From Fusicatenibacter sp. (GTDB taxonomy: Bacteria > Bacillota > Clostridia > Lachnospirales > Lachnospiraceae), in assembly GCA_017887445.1 (NCBI GenBank), contig JAGHIA010000034.1, positions 1-50,410 of the forward strand: 50,410 bases of DNA, given 5' to 3'. Positions within the stretch are counted from its first letter, which is position 1. Each line of letters starts with the position of its first letter. This document shows, piece after piece, positions 26,368-34,730 of the stretch. The notes below the pieces were generated by a model that saw only the letters and a program-made list of their open reading frames with translations, made no database searches and was not told the DNA's origin. The position numbers were made by a program, and so were the translations under genes.

Positions 26368-28035
26368 TTATCGCACCTGGAGCACAACAAACTGATACGG
26401 TTTCAGTTGCAGTGTCTGGCCGTCGGCCGACAGTTCCCCATAATTGTCCAGCAGTACCTTCTCCGGCATTGCGTCCAGGACAAGTTCCTGAGGCGCGTTC
26501 TGATAATTTCCCACCACAAGCAGCGTGTTCTTTTCGTCTTTCCGGTAGTAGGCCATAAGATTTTTCTGTTCTCTGTGACAAGGGATCAAGCCGCCGTACA
26601 CAAAGGTGTCTTTATACGCCGGATCCCTGCGAAGGGCGATCAGCTGTTTGTAGAAGGAAAGCACGGAATCCTCCTGTCCTTCCTGGGCCGCCACGTTGAT
26701 CTTGGTGTAATTGGGATTCACCTTCAGCCATGGCGTTCCGGCGGTAAAGCCGGCGTTGGCGGTGCCGTCCCACTGTACCGGTGTTGTGGCGTTGTCGCGG
26801 CTGTAGGTGGAGACAGCTTTCAGCGCTTCTTCTGGGGAAAGTCCCGCGTCCAGAGCGATCTGGTACTGGTCCAGGGTGGAGATATCGTCCACATCGTCAA
26901 TGGAGGAAAAAACGGTATTCTCCATGCCGATCTCTTGTCCCTGATAAATAAACGGAAGACCTCTCAGAAGGAAATTCAGGCCGCCCAGCATTTTTTTCGC
27001 CTGGGGACTGTGTTCGCCTTCGGGAAGGTAACGGGAAACGCCGCGGGGTTCGTCGTGATTTTCAATGATGTTGGACAAAAAGCCGATACCCGCTGCCCGC
27101 TCCTGGGCCTCAAAGCAGCAGTTTTTGTAGTCCTCGCCGGTGATCTTTTTCATGTCGTACCAGCCGTTGGGACTCTCGCCGAAGATCGTCTCGTTGAAAT
27201 CGAACATACTAGAAAAATGACCGTCCGGGCCGATAAATTCCCGTATCTCGTCCTCCTTCATATTGAAAACCTCTCCCACGGTAAACGCGTCGTATTTTTC
27301 AAAGGTTTCCCGTTTCATTTCCTCCAAAAACCCGCCGATGCCCTCGGCATGCTTCAGCATTTCCGAGATGGCGCAGAGGCCGTCGGCGCGGTCCGGCTCG
27401 TAGTCGCGAAAGGGCAAAGGTTTTTTGATGTTGATGATCGCGTCGATGCGGAACCCGCCAAGTCCTTTGTCCAGCCACCAGTTGATGTTTTTGTAGATTT
27501 CCTGGCGCACCTTTGGATTTTCCCAGTTCAGATCCGGCTGCTTTTTGTGGAACACATGCAGGTACTGCTTGTCCGTGCCGGGCAGGGGATCCCACACGGA
27601 GCCGCCGAAGCAGGAGCGCCAGTTGCAGGGACGTCCGTCCTTCTGGTCCGCAAGATAGAAAAAGTTTCCGTAAGGGCCGTCCGGGTCTTTTTTTGCCGCC
27701 TCAAACCAGGGATGCTCGTCGGAGCAGTGATTGACCACCAGGTCCATCAGGATGTACATATCCCGTTTTTTCGCTTCCGCGATAAGCTCGTCCATGTCCT
27801 CCATGGTTCCGAACCGCGGGTCGATGGCGTAGTAGTCGGAGATATCGTACCCCTGGTCGGCCAGCGGAGACTTATAGATTGGCGAGAGCCAGAGTACGTC
27901 CACGCCCAGTTCCTTCAGATAATCCAGTTTCTGTATGATCCCCTGCAGGTCTCCGATGCCGTCGCCGTTGGAGTCATAAAAGCTTTTCGGGTAAATCTGG
28001 TAAAATACCTTGTCATGCCACCATTTACGTTCCAT
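26368..28035 (-). CDS. GH13 alpha-glucosidase
   Basis: 555 aa. Motifs: DLVVNHCSDEH (98-108), nucleophile D198 in GFRIDAI, acid/base E255 in TVGEVF, D328 in IENHDEPR. The residue after the nucleophile is Ala199, unlike Val200 in the first GH13. By family knowledge this points to alpha-1,4 (maltose-type) or broad specificity, so the two paralogues are probably complementary. No signal peptide. Start 28035 has GGAGGAAC upstream. It faces the coiled-coil gene and is divergent from the amidohydrolase. CTGCGCAAAAG near 28137 resembles half of the operator at 4079 and might allow co-regulation. Confidence 0.92.
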   Translation of the reverse strand: MERKWWHDKVFYQIYPKSFYDSNGDGIGDLQGIIQKLDYLKELGVDVLWLSPIYKSPLADQGYDISDYYAIDPRFGTMEDMDELIAEAKKRDMYILMDLVVNHCSDEHPWFEAAKKDPDGPYGNFFYLADQKDGRPCNWRSCFGGSVWDPLPGTDKQYLHVFHKKQPDLNWENPKVRQEIYKNINWWLDKGLGGFRIDAIINIKKPLPFRDYEPDRADGLCAISEMLKHAEGIGGFLEEMKRETFEKYDAFTVGEVFNMKEDEIREFIGPDGHFSSMFDFNETIFGESPNGWYDMKKITGEDYKNCCFEAQERAAGIGFLSNIIENHDEPRGVSRYLPEGEHSPQAKKMLGGLNFLLRGLPFIYQGQEIGMENTVFSSIDDVDDISTLDQYQIALDAGLSPEEALKAVSTYSRDNATTPVQWDGTANAGFTAGTPWLKVNPNYTKINVAAQEGQEDSVLSFYKQLIALRRDPAYKDTFVYGGLIPCHREQKNLMAYYRKDEKNTLLVVGNYQNAPQELVLDAMPEKVLLDNYGELSADGQTLQLKPYQFVVLQVR

Positions 28036-28186
28036 ATCAAAAGTTCCTCCGTAGTGTGTGTGAGTCTGTTATGACTACAATATACTGCGGATATCCTGTC
28101 AAAACCACAACGAAACTGCGGAAAAAGAGTACAATCCTGCGCAAAAGTCCGCCATAGGATTTCTTTCTGTTTTCGTGTGTAACCAT

Positions 28187-28219
28187 GTAACCGTTCAGCC
28201 GGCTGAACGGAGTCGTTAC
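28187..28219. repeat. R2 short repeat
   Basis: Imperfect palindrome GTAACCGTTCAGCC/GGCTGAACGG with GTTAC four bases further on. Confidence 0.75.
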
Positions 28220-28226
28220 GTTTTCG

Positions 28227-28254
28227 TTGCTTTGGGGGAGGAAAAGGGTATAAT
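28227..28254 (+). promoter_or_regulatory. Promoter of the amidohydrolase gene
   Basis: TTGCTT (28227-28232), 16-nt spacer, TATAAT (28249-28254). The leader (~125 nt) includes R1 copy D. Confidence 0.6.
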
Positions 28255-28320
28255 AGAGGTAAACAGACAGCTGCGGTCCGTTCCGGGGAAACTTCCCGGC
28301 AGGCGGCAGCGAAAGGAGTA

Positions 28321-28386
28321 AGTTTGGAAGTAAACTTCCAAATCTGCCATTATTGGCGCAGCCAGTGCGCCATGAAAGGGGTAAAA
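28321..28386 (+). repeat. R1 element, copy D
   Basis: Hairpin 1 TTTGGAAG-TAAA-CTTCCAAA, hairpin 2 GGCGCA-GCCAG-TGCGCC, then AAAGGGGTAAAA and the gene's ATG at 28387. Just before the element is a second AAAGGAG (28312-28318), placed for a TTG at 28324 that would add 21 repeat-encoded residues in frame. Confidence 0.93.
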
Positions 28387-29997
28387 ATGAGACAGACTAT
28401 CTATTACGGCGGAACCATACGGACCATGGATGAAAAAGAGCAGGCGGAGGCAGTCCTGGTCTGCGGCGGGCGGATTGCGGCTGTGGGCAGCCTCGCGCAG
28501 ATAGAACAGGAAGCACAGCGCAGAGTCAGGGAGAACGGCGGCGAAGTGCCAGAGAAGATCTCCCTGGAGGGAAAAACGATGCTCCCGGCGTTTATCGACG
28601 CCCACAGCCATCTCAGCGCCTACGCCAGCCAGATGCTGCAGGCGGATCTGGGAAAGGCAGAGAGTTTTGAGGATATTCGGAAAATCCTTCGTGAGTACAA
28701 AGAAAAGCATCATGTGCCGGCCGGCGCGTGGATCCGCGGGCAGGGCTACGATCACAACCGGCTGAAGGAGAGATCCCATCCGGACCGGAAGCTTCTGGAC
28801 CAGGCGCTGCCGGACAATCCTGTGATGATCGCCCACCAGTCGGGGCATGTGGGGGTGTTCAATTCTTCCGCACTGGAAGCGCTGGGTGTGGATGAGCAGA
28901 CAGAGGCGCCGGAAGGCGGCAGGATTGCAAAAAAAGATGGATTTCCCACCGGGTATATGGAAGAAAACGCGTTTCTGGAGTATATGAAAAAGGCGCCCAT
29001 GGCTTCGGCCAGGGAATTTATGGACGCTTTTGGCGAGGTACAGAAATGCTATGCCTCCCACGGCATCACGACGGTTCAGGAGGGGATGACGGTGGAGGAG
29101 ATCCTTCCCTTTTACCAGATGCTGACCAGCCAGAGCCTGCTGTATCTGGACGTGGTGCTGTATGCGGATATGAATCATAAGGAGACATTGGCAAAAGCAC
29201 TGGAGCCATACCGGAACGGGTGCCGGGAGCATGTGCGGTTTGGCGGCTGGAAGATTTTTCTGGACGGTTCACCCCAGAGCAGGACGGCATGGCTGCGGGA
29301 GCCTTATGAATACGCAGAGGATGGCTACCGCGGTTATGGGACCATGAGCGACGAGGCGGTGAAAAATGCAATCCGTCAGGCCTTCCGGGACCGGATGCAG
29401 CTGCTGGCCCACTGCAACGGCGACGCTGCCTGTGCCCAGTATATCCGGTGTTATCAGCAGGTGAAGCAGGAGTTTCCCGGTCAGGAGCTCCATCCGGTGA
29501 TCATACACGCGCAGCTTCTGGGAACGGACCAGCTGGAGCAGGTAAAGAAGCTGGGAATGATCCCATCCTTCTTTGTGGCTCATGTGTACCACTGGGGTGA
29601 GATCCACAGGGAGAATTTTGGCGGGGCCCGGGCGTCGCGGATCAGTCCCTGCCGCAGCGCTCTGGAGCACAACATTCGCTTTACGTTCCACCAGGATACG
29701 CCGGTGATCGCGCCGGATATGCTGGAAACCGTGTGGTGCGCGGTGAACCGGAAGACGGCGGCGGGAAGGACGCTGGGGGAACAGGAGGGGATTTCCGTGG
29801 AGGAAGCCCTGAAGGCTGTCACCATCCATGCGGCCTGGCAGTACGGCGAAGAACGGGAAAAAGGAAGCATTACGCCGGGAAAATCCGCTGATTTTGTGAT
29901 CCTCGACAAAGACCCCTGCGCGGTGGAACCGGAGACGATCCGCCATATCCGGGTCCTCTGTACAGTGAAAGCGGGAAAGACCGTTTACGAGGCATAA
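28387..29997 (+). CDS. YtcJ-like amidohydrolase (family 3)
   Basis: 536 aa. Metal-dependent TIM-barrel hydrolase: FIDAHSHLSAYAS (H73, H75) is the HxH metal site. Later histidines are in LLAHCNGDAA and VIIHAQLL, and a catalytic aspartate region is FTFHQDTPV. The C-terminus ITPGKSADFVILDKDP rebuilds the composite beta-sandwich domain. Family members act on amides or related C-N bonds (formamide, aryl-amides, N-acyl compounds); the true substrate is usually unknown. The start is fixed by the R1 Shine-Dalgarno AAAGGGGT; an N-terminal extension from TTG 28324 is possible. The CmpB-like gene follows 32 nt later. Confidence 0.9.
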   Translation: MRQTIYYGGTIRTMDEKEQAEAVLVCGGRIAAVGSLAQIEQEAQRRVRENGGEVPEKISLEGKTMLPAFIDAHSHLSAYASQMLQADLGKAESFEDIRKILREYKEKHHVPAGAWIRGQGYDHNRLKERSHPDRKLLDQALPDNPVMIAHQSGHVGVFNSSALEALGVDEQTEAPEGGRIAKKDGFPTGYMEENAFLEYMKKAPMASAREFMDAFGEVQKCYASHGITTVQEGMTVEEILPFYQMLTSQSLLYLDVVLYADMNHKETLAKALEPYRNGCREHVRFGGWKIFLDGSPQSRTAWLREPYEYAEDGYRGYGTMSDEAVKNAIRQAFRDRMQLLAHCNGDAACAQYIRCYQQVKQEFPGQELHPVIIHAQLLGTDQLEQVKKLGMIPSFFVAHVYHWGEIHRENFGGARASRISPCRSALEHNIRFTFHQDTPVIAPDMLETVWCAVNRKTAAGRTLGEQEGISVEEALKAVTIHAAWQYGEEREKGSITPGKSADFVILDKDPCAVEPETIRHIRVLCTVKAGKTVYEA

Positions 29998-30029
29998 AAA
30001 AGGGCCCCTGCGAAAAGGAGAGGAGACAA

Positions 30030-30986
30030 ATGATAAATTACTATACGTTTACCCAGTGGCTGATGTTTTTCTATCTATACAGCTTTGTCGGCTGGGTGTG
30101 GGAATCCTGTTATGTATCGGCGAAAAAGCGCCGCTGGGTAAACCGGGGATTTTTAAACGGCCCGTTCCTGCCCATTTACGGGTTCGGCGCGGTCACGATC
30201 CTAGTAAGCACGGTGGCGGTGAGGGACAGCATCCCGCTGATCTTTCTGCTGGGAATGGCAGGCGCCACGATCCTGGAATATGTGACGGGCGCCTGTATGG
30301 AGCGGATGTTTCATGTGCGCTACTGGGACTACAGCAACCAGAAGCTGAATCTGAACGGCCATATCTGTCTGACTTCGTCTCTGGCCTGGGGCGCGTTTTC
30401 CGTGCTGCTGGTAGAGGTGGTACACCCGCCGGTGGAGACCATTGTTCTGGGGATCCGCACGTCGGCGGCAGAGATCGTCACAGTGGCGCTGAGCATTGCG
30501 GCGGCCTGCGATTTTACCCAGTCCTTCCAGGAGGCAGTGGATCTGAAGGAGACGCTGATAAAGCTCAACGAGAGCAACGAGCATATCCGCCGGCTGCAGA
30601 AGAGGCTGGAGGTAGTCTCAGCGTTTGCGGAAAAAGATTACGAGGAATATCAGCAGAAAGTCCGTGAAAAACTGGCCGGGAGAAAAGAGTTTCTGCGCAA
30701 TGTGGAGGAATTCCGCCAGCTGCAGCAGCAGAAGATCAAAGAATTGGGACAGCGGCTGGTCCAGTCGGTGGAGTCGGGGAAACAGAGGATGGAAGATCTG
30801 CCGTCGCTGCAGGAGTCGCTGTGGAAAGAGCTGCAGGAACTTGGCTTTCGCACCAACCGGAAATACCGCCATGCGGCCCGTCAGCTGCGCCGGAATCCTG
30901 GTATGATCTCAAAGAAACATGAGGACGCGCTGAAACAGATCCGCCGGATGATGCGGAAAAAAGAGGAAGATGACAAAGAGTCATAA
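30030..30986 (+). CDS. CmpB-like (ABC transporter type IV) membrane protein
   Basis: 318 aa. The N-terminal ~160 residues form about five membrane segments and match the PF06541 pattern: FYLYSFVGWVWESCYVS, then RGFLNGPFLPIYGFGA, YVTGACMERMFHVRYWDYS and LNGHICLTSSLAWG. The C-terminal half (about 175-318) is a charged, coiled-coil cytoplasmic tail ending in KKEEDDKES. The PF06541 name refers to a putative permease but transport has not been shown for most members. GGAGAGGAG precedes ATG 30030. No partner ATPase is adjacent. Confidence 0.82.
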   Translation: MINYYTFTQWLMFFYLYSFVGWVWESCYVSAKKRRWVNRGFLNGPFLPIYGFGAVTILVSTVAVRDSIPLIFLLGMAGATILEYVTGACMERMFHVRYWDYSNQKLNLNGHICLTSSLAWGAFSVLLVEVVHPPVETIVLGIRTSAAEIVTVALSIAAACDFTQSFQEAVDLKETLIKLNESNEHIRRLQKRLEVVSAFAEKDYEEYQQKVREKLAGRKEFLRNVEEFRQLQQQKIKELGQRLVQSVESGKQRMEDLPSLQESLWKELQELGFRTNRKYRHAARQLRRNPGMISKKHEDALKQIRRMMRKKEEDDKES

Positions 30987-31037
30987 GAGTTATATCTTTT
31001 CGTAACTGTTCAGTTAGAAAGAAAAAATGAAAAACAG

Positions 31038-31066
31038 TTGACAGGATGGCTGACAGGCTATATAAT
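31038..31066 (+). promoter_or_regulatory. Consensus SigA promoter of marR
   Basis: TTGACA (31038-31043), 17-nt spacer, TATAAT (31061-31066): a perfect consensus promoter that would need repression. Confidence 0.92.
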
Positions 31067-31076
31067 TATTTTAGAT

Positions 31077-31093
31077 AATTACTAATAGTAAAT
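31077..31093. promoter_or_regulatory. MarR operator site 1
   Basis: AATTACT-AAT-AGTAAAT, directly downstream of the -10 box. The same motif in inverted context recurs before the MATE gene. Confidence 0.7.
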
Positions 31094-31142
31094 ATTTACA
31101 AACAGAATCAGTCCTCATTTGAGACAGCAAGGAGGCAGTGAT

Positions 31143-31592
31143 ATGGAACATACGGAGGAGGAATTGAAACGGTTTATTGATGCCTGCGGCATAGCCAGAC
31201 GGATCATGGAGACAATGCCGGAGCTACCCAAGGGAATCAAACCCCGCCACATCCATGTGATCGACGCAGTCATACTGACAAGGCAGAAAAAAGAAAAGGT
31301 TCAGGTCTCGGACATCAGCCGTCATCTGAACGTGACCATGCCAAGCATCACGCGTCTGGTCAGTGAGCTGGAGAGAGCAGGGGTACTGGAAAAAACCGCC
31401 GATGAGGAGGACGGAAGAAATGTGCTGCTGAGGCTTACGCCTCTGGGAGAAGAATATTACCGCCGGTATGTGCGTGAGTATTATCAGAAGCTGGGGCAGC
31501 GGTTCGAAAGCATTTCACCCGAAGAGCTGCGGACGACCGTGCGGACCATCCAGTCCGCCTATCAGTGCATCGGAAAGGAAAAGGTTTTGTAG
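31143..31592 (+). CDS. MarR-family regulator
   Basis: 149 aa from ATG 31143 with AAGGAGG upstream. Winged helix: VQVSDISRHLNVTMPSITRL (recognition helix), then the wing DEEDGRNVLLRLTPLGEEY. Flanking helices form the dimer interface. MarR proteins repress their own gene and a linked efflux gene until a lipophilic compound binds. Here a MATE transporter follows 97 nt downstream and both have the same AATTACT-n3-AGTAATT-type site, which fits that scheme. A terminator hairpin separates the two genes. Confidence 0.93.
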   Translation: MEHTEEELKRFIDACGIARRIMETMPELPKGIKPRHIHVIDAVILTRQKKEKVQVSDISRHLNVTMPSITRLVSELERAGVLEKTADEEDGRNVLLRLTPLGEEYYRRYVREYYQKLGQRFESISPEELRTTVRTIQSAYQCIGKEKVL

Positions 31593-31601
31593 ACAGAAAC
31601 T

Positions 31602-31634
31602 GGCGGCCAAAAGAACCTGCGGCCGCCTGCTTTT
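31602..31634 (+). terminator. Terminator between marR and MATE genes
   Basis: GGCGGCC (31602-31608) / GGCCGCC (31621-31627) followed by TGCTTTT. Read-through or a separate promoter is needed for the MATE gene. Confidence 0.65.
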
Positions 31635-31639
31635 CGGAC

Positions 31640-31673
31640 AAATATTTACTATTAATAATTACTAAAAGTAATT
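31640..31673. promoter_or_regulatory. MarR operator site 2
   Basis: Contains AATTACT-AAA-AGTAATT (31657-31673), a perfect inverted repeat. AATATTTACTATTAATAATT before it is nearly the reverse complement of the DNA around site 1. It overlaps the start of the MATE ribosome binding region. Confidence 0.75.
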
Positions 31674-31689
31674 AAAGGAGAAAATAACA

Positions 31690-33036
31690 ATGAGTCAAAC
31701 AGAAGAATTCAGTAAAGGAAAACTTTTTCCCATGATCGTCCGGTATTCCGTTCCGGCGGCGATCTCTCTGCTGATCACGGCCATTTACAACATTGTGGAC
31801 CGTATCTTTGTAGGAAATTTCTGCGGAACCAGCGCGCTGGCAGGACTTTCCGTCTGTTTCCCCATATCTTTTCTTATGATGGCGGTGGCACTCACCTGCT
31901 CGGCAGGCGGAGCGACGTTGTTCAGCCTGTTTCATGGAAGCGGGGAAAAGAAAGATATGAGCCGCAGTTTTGGAAACTCTTACCTGATGGTAGTTGTCTT
32001 TGAAATCCTCCTCACCATCCTGCTTCTGCTGTTCGCGGATCCGGTGCTGCGGTTGTTTGGAGTGACGGAAACCTGCTACTCTTATGCGCTGGTTTACTAC
32101 CGCATTGTGGCAGTAGGCTGTGTATTTCAGGGGATTTCCCAGGTCTGCTGCGATTTTGTCCGGGTATCGGGAAAACCGGTGATGGGCATGTGTGTCACAG
32201 GCATCGGAGCCGTGACCAATATCATTCTGGACTTTCTGTTTGTTGTTGTGTTTGACATGGGAGTGGAAGGGGCCGCTCTTGCCACTGTGGTCGGACAGAT
32301 CTTCTCCGCTGTGTTTGGCTCGGCGCTGATCTTCGCAGGCAGAACATTGGTGAAGATTGAAGCAGAAATTTTCCGGATCCGTACCGGACTGGCTACAAGG
32401 ATCCTGGCCTGCGGGTTTTCGTTTTTCATCGCCCAGATTGCAATGGGACTGATCAGTCTTGTGTATAACGGTCAGCTGGGCAAATACGGCGGGGATGTGG
32501 CTATCAGCGTCTATGCGGTCGTCTCCAGCGTTATGACTTTTGTCATAATGCCTGCCAGCGGGATCAGTCAGGGCATCCAGCCGATCCTTGGCAACAATTA
32601 CGGCGCGGGAAATTATCATCGGGTGATGGAGACCCTGGGAAAGGCCTCATTGCTGTCGGTGGGCATCACCTGCGTTATATGGGTGGGAGTACAGATTTTT
32701 GCGAAGGAATTGATTCTTGTGTTCGGCGGCGGGGAGGAAATGCTGGCAATCGGCGTCCCGGGCCTGAGGATTAATTTTATCATCACCCCGATCCTTGGTT
32801 TTGTCATGCTGGCTACCACCTTTTTCCAGTCCCTGGGAAAACCGGCGCCTTCGATCGCAATCACCGCGTTCCGGCAGATTCTCTTTCTGATCCCTTTTAT
32901 TTATCTGTTGCCAATCGCGATGGGGATCAACGGGGTTTTCTGGGCTCAGCCGGTCAGCGACGCGTTTGCTCTTGTGCTGTCACTGTGGCTAACCCTGCGC
33001 ACAAGGAAAGAACTGTACAGCAAGGAAAAACCGTAA
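31690..33036 (+). CDS. MATE-family efflux transporter
   Basis: 448 aa, about 12 membrane helices as expected for MATE (NorM/DinF-like) cation/drug antiporters. Family features: FSKGKLFPMIVRYSVPAAIS at the start; NIVDRIFVGNFCGTSALAG after helix 1; and PASGISQGIQPILGNNYGAG at the second bundle. It probably exports cationic compounds under the linked MarR regulator. AAAGGAG precedes ATG 31690. The stop TAA (33034-33036) is formed by the first bases of an R2 long repeat. Confidence 0.94.
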   Translation: MSQTEEFSKGKLFPMIVRYSVPAAISLLITAIYNIVDRIFVGNFCGTSALAGLSVCFPISFLMMAVALTCSAGGATLFSLFHGSGEKKDMSRSFGNSYLMVVVFEILLTILLLLFADPVLRLFGVTETCYSYALVYYRIVAVGCVFQGISQVCCDFVRVSGKPVMGMCVTGIGAVTNIILDFLFVVVFDMGVEGAALATVVGQIFSAVFGSALIFAGRTLVKIEAEIFRIRTGLATRILACGFSFFIAQIAMGLISLVYNGQLGKYGGDVAISVYAVVSSVMTFVIMPASGISQGIQPILGNNYGAGNYHRVMETLGKASLLSVGITCVIWVGVQIFAKELILVFGGGEEMLAIGVPGLRINFIITPILGFVMLATTFFQSLGKPAPSIAITAFRQILFLIPFIYLLPIAMGINGVFWAQPVSDAFALVLSLWLTLRTRKELYSKEKP

Positions 33037-33175
33037 CAGTTTAGCCTTGCTGAACGATTACACGCTTTGCGATGCACAGAAACTGCATTTCATGCAGTTT
33101 CGCGCCGCAGGCCTCGGGTTTTCGCGCATTCTGCGCGAAAACACCTCGCGGGATAGTGGTAGGCTGAACTGGTAC
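33033..33175. repeat. R2 long repeat, inverted copy
   Basis: About 143 bp in the opposite orientation to the copy at 25539: terminal hairpin first, then AAACTGCATTTCATGCAGTTT, then GTTTTCGCGCA/TGCGCGAAAAC, ending AGGCTGAACTGGTAC. It contributes the MATE stop codon. Confidence 0.92.
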
Positions 33176-33215
33176 AAAAAGCCGCTTGACGGCTGCGATA
33201 AGATGCCAGGGCACC

Positions 33216-33303
33216 AGCGTTTGTCCCGGCATCCATCCCATCGCGAAGCGATGTTCAACGGCCGGATGGGTACCTATTCAGCTGGCCGAATAGGTACCCT
33301 TTT
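33216..33303 (+). terminator. R3 repeat plus R2-like terminator
   Basis: An R3 hairpin (GGCATCCATCCCATCGCGAA...GGCCGGATG) is followed by an R2-derived stem whose arms are GGGTACCTATTC and GAATAGGTACCC, then TTTTTT. This repeat acts as an intrinsic terminator for the MATE gene. Confidence 0.75.
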
Positions 33304-33331
33304 TTCTCCCTGTGCATAATCTATAAGTGCA

Positions 33332-33391
33332 GCACATCGGAAACCAATAGACAGGGACCTGTGGTTTCTAAGCTTGTTGTTTACGATGTGC
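33332..33391 (+). promoter_or_regulatory. Structured leader of the lipoprotein gene
   Basis: GCACATCG (33332-33339) pairs with CGATGTGC (33384-33391) and GAAACCA (33340-33346) with TGGTTTC (33362-33368). A 15-nt bulge lies on the 3' side. It fits a cis-regulatory RNA; it does not match the TPP, purine or SAM consensus that I know. Confidence 0.4.
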
Positions 33392-33424
33392 CGGCGGCGA
33401 CAGACAGAATGCAGGGAGGATATT

Positions 33425-34525
33425 ATGAGAAAGAAAATGACGTTTCTTGCGATTCCCGCCGCGCTGTGCCTTGCGCTTGCAGGCTGCGGCGGCGATGCGA
33501 AAGACAACACGGCTACGGTATCCGCGGAACAGGAAGACGTGCGGACGGTATCCGGTCAGGATGAGACAAAAGAAGATGCCAGGGAGCAGGCAGACACACA
33601 GCCGGAGGAGCTGATTCCCGTAACGCTCAATGAGGTGGCTCACTCGATTTTTTACGCGCCCCAATATGTGGCCATCGAGGAAGGGTATTTTGAGGAAGAA
33701 GGCATTGACTTGACACTGGTCAACGGCTTTGGCGCCGATAAGGTCATGACCGCCGTGATCTCCGGCGAGGCGGATATCGGATTTATGGGCGCGGAGGCCT
33801 CCGTCTACGCGTATCTGGAAGGAACTTCCAATCCGGTGGTAAACTTCGCCCAGCTGACCCAGCGGGCCGGGAATTTCCTTGTGGCCCGGGAGCCGGACGA
33901 CGGCTTCCAGTGGGAAGATCTGAAGGGAAAATATGTGCTTGGCGGAAGAAAAGGCGGTATGCCGGAGATGGTCTTCGAGTATGTGCTGAAAGAGAAGGGC
34001 ATCGACCCGGCGTCGGATCTGGAAATCAATCAGAGCATTGATTTCGGCTCCACCGCCGCGGCATTCTCCGGCGGACAGGGCGACTACACGGTGGAGTTTG
34101 AACCGTCGGCCACGGCCCTGGAGGAGGAAGGCGCAGGCTATGTGGTGGCGTCTGTGGGAACAGAGTCCGGCTATGTGCCCTATACCTCCTACAGCGCGAA
34201 GAAAAGTTATATTGAAGAAAATCCGGAGGTGATCCAGAAATTCACCAACGCGCTGCAAAGAGGTATGGAATATGTGCAGACCCACACGCCAAAGGAGATC
34301 GCCCAGGTGATTGCGCCGCAGTTTGAGGAAACGAAGCTGGAGACGATCACAACGATCGTGACCCGTTATTATGAGCAGGACACCTGGAAAAGCGATCTGA
34401 TCTTTGAACAGGACAGCTTCGACCTTCTTCAGAATATCCTGGACAGCGCAGGGGAACTGAGAGAGCGGGCGCCCTACGAAGAACTGGTGACCACGGAATT
34501 TGCCCGGCAGGCGGCGAAAAACTAG
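33425..34525 (+). CDS. ABC transporter substrate-binding lipoprotein, NMT1/THI5-like
   Basis: 366 aa. A lipoprotein signal peptide (MRKKMTFLAIPAALCLALAGC) has lipobox LAGC, so it is anchored outside the membrane. An acidic linker follows, then an SsuA/THI5-type binding fold: HSIFYAPQYVAIEEGYFEEEGIDL, VISGEADIGFMG, then a WEDLKGKYVLGGRKGGMPE loop. Such proteins bind pyrimidine precursors, sulphonates or similar anions for an ABC importer. No permease or ATPase gene is adjacent, so it is an orphan here. AGGGAGGA precedes ATG 33425. A structured leader suggests ligand control. Confidence 0.9.
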   Translation: MRKKMTFLAIPAALCLALAGCGGDAKDNTATVSAEQEDVRTVSGQDETKEDAREQADTQPEELIPVTLNEVAHSIFYAPQYVAIEEGYFEEEGIDLTLVNGFGADKVMTAVISGEADIGFMGAEASVYAYLEGTSNPVVNFAQLTQRAGNFLVAREPDDGFQWEDLKGKYVLGGRKGGMPEMVFEYVLKEKGIDPASDLEINQSIDFGSTAAAFSGGQGDYTVEFEPSATALEEEGAGYVVASVGTESGYVPYTSYSAKKSYIEENPEVIQKFTNALQRGMEYVQTHTPKEIAQVIAPQFEETKLETITTIVTRYYEQDTWKSDLIFEQDSFDLLQNILDSAGELRERAPYEELVTTEFARQAAKN

Positions 34526-34630
34526 CGGGCGGACGCAACGAAAACATGCAGCCGCTTTTGGGCGGCGGGACCAACTACGTTTTCATACGGTCTGCGCTGA
34601 AACTGCACAGACCGGGCTGAAGCGTTGCAA

Positions 34631-34679
34631 AAAATGCGCTCCGGCGGGAAGAATCTCCCGTTTCGGAGCGCATTTTTTT
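34631..34679. terminator. Bidirectional terminator
   Basis: AAAATGCGCTCCG (34631-34643) pairs with CGGAGCGCATTTT (34664-34676), with an inner CGGGA/TCCCG stem and a T-run. It serves the lipoprotein gene and the convergent ferredoxin gene. Confidence 0.92.
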
Positions 34680-34730
34680 GGAAGTATGTTGCATTTTGCG
34701 AGCGGCGATCCAGGCAGCCATGGCTGTGCG

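Noticed and set aside
31119-31142. Upstream TTG start for the MarR gene
   Set aside because: AAGGAGG lies after it and is spaced for ATG 31143.
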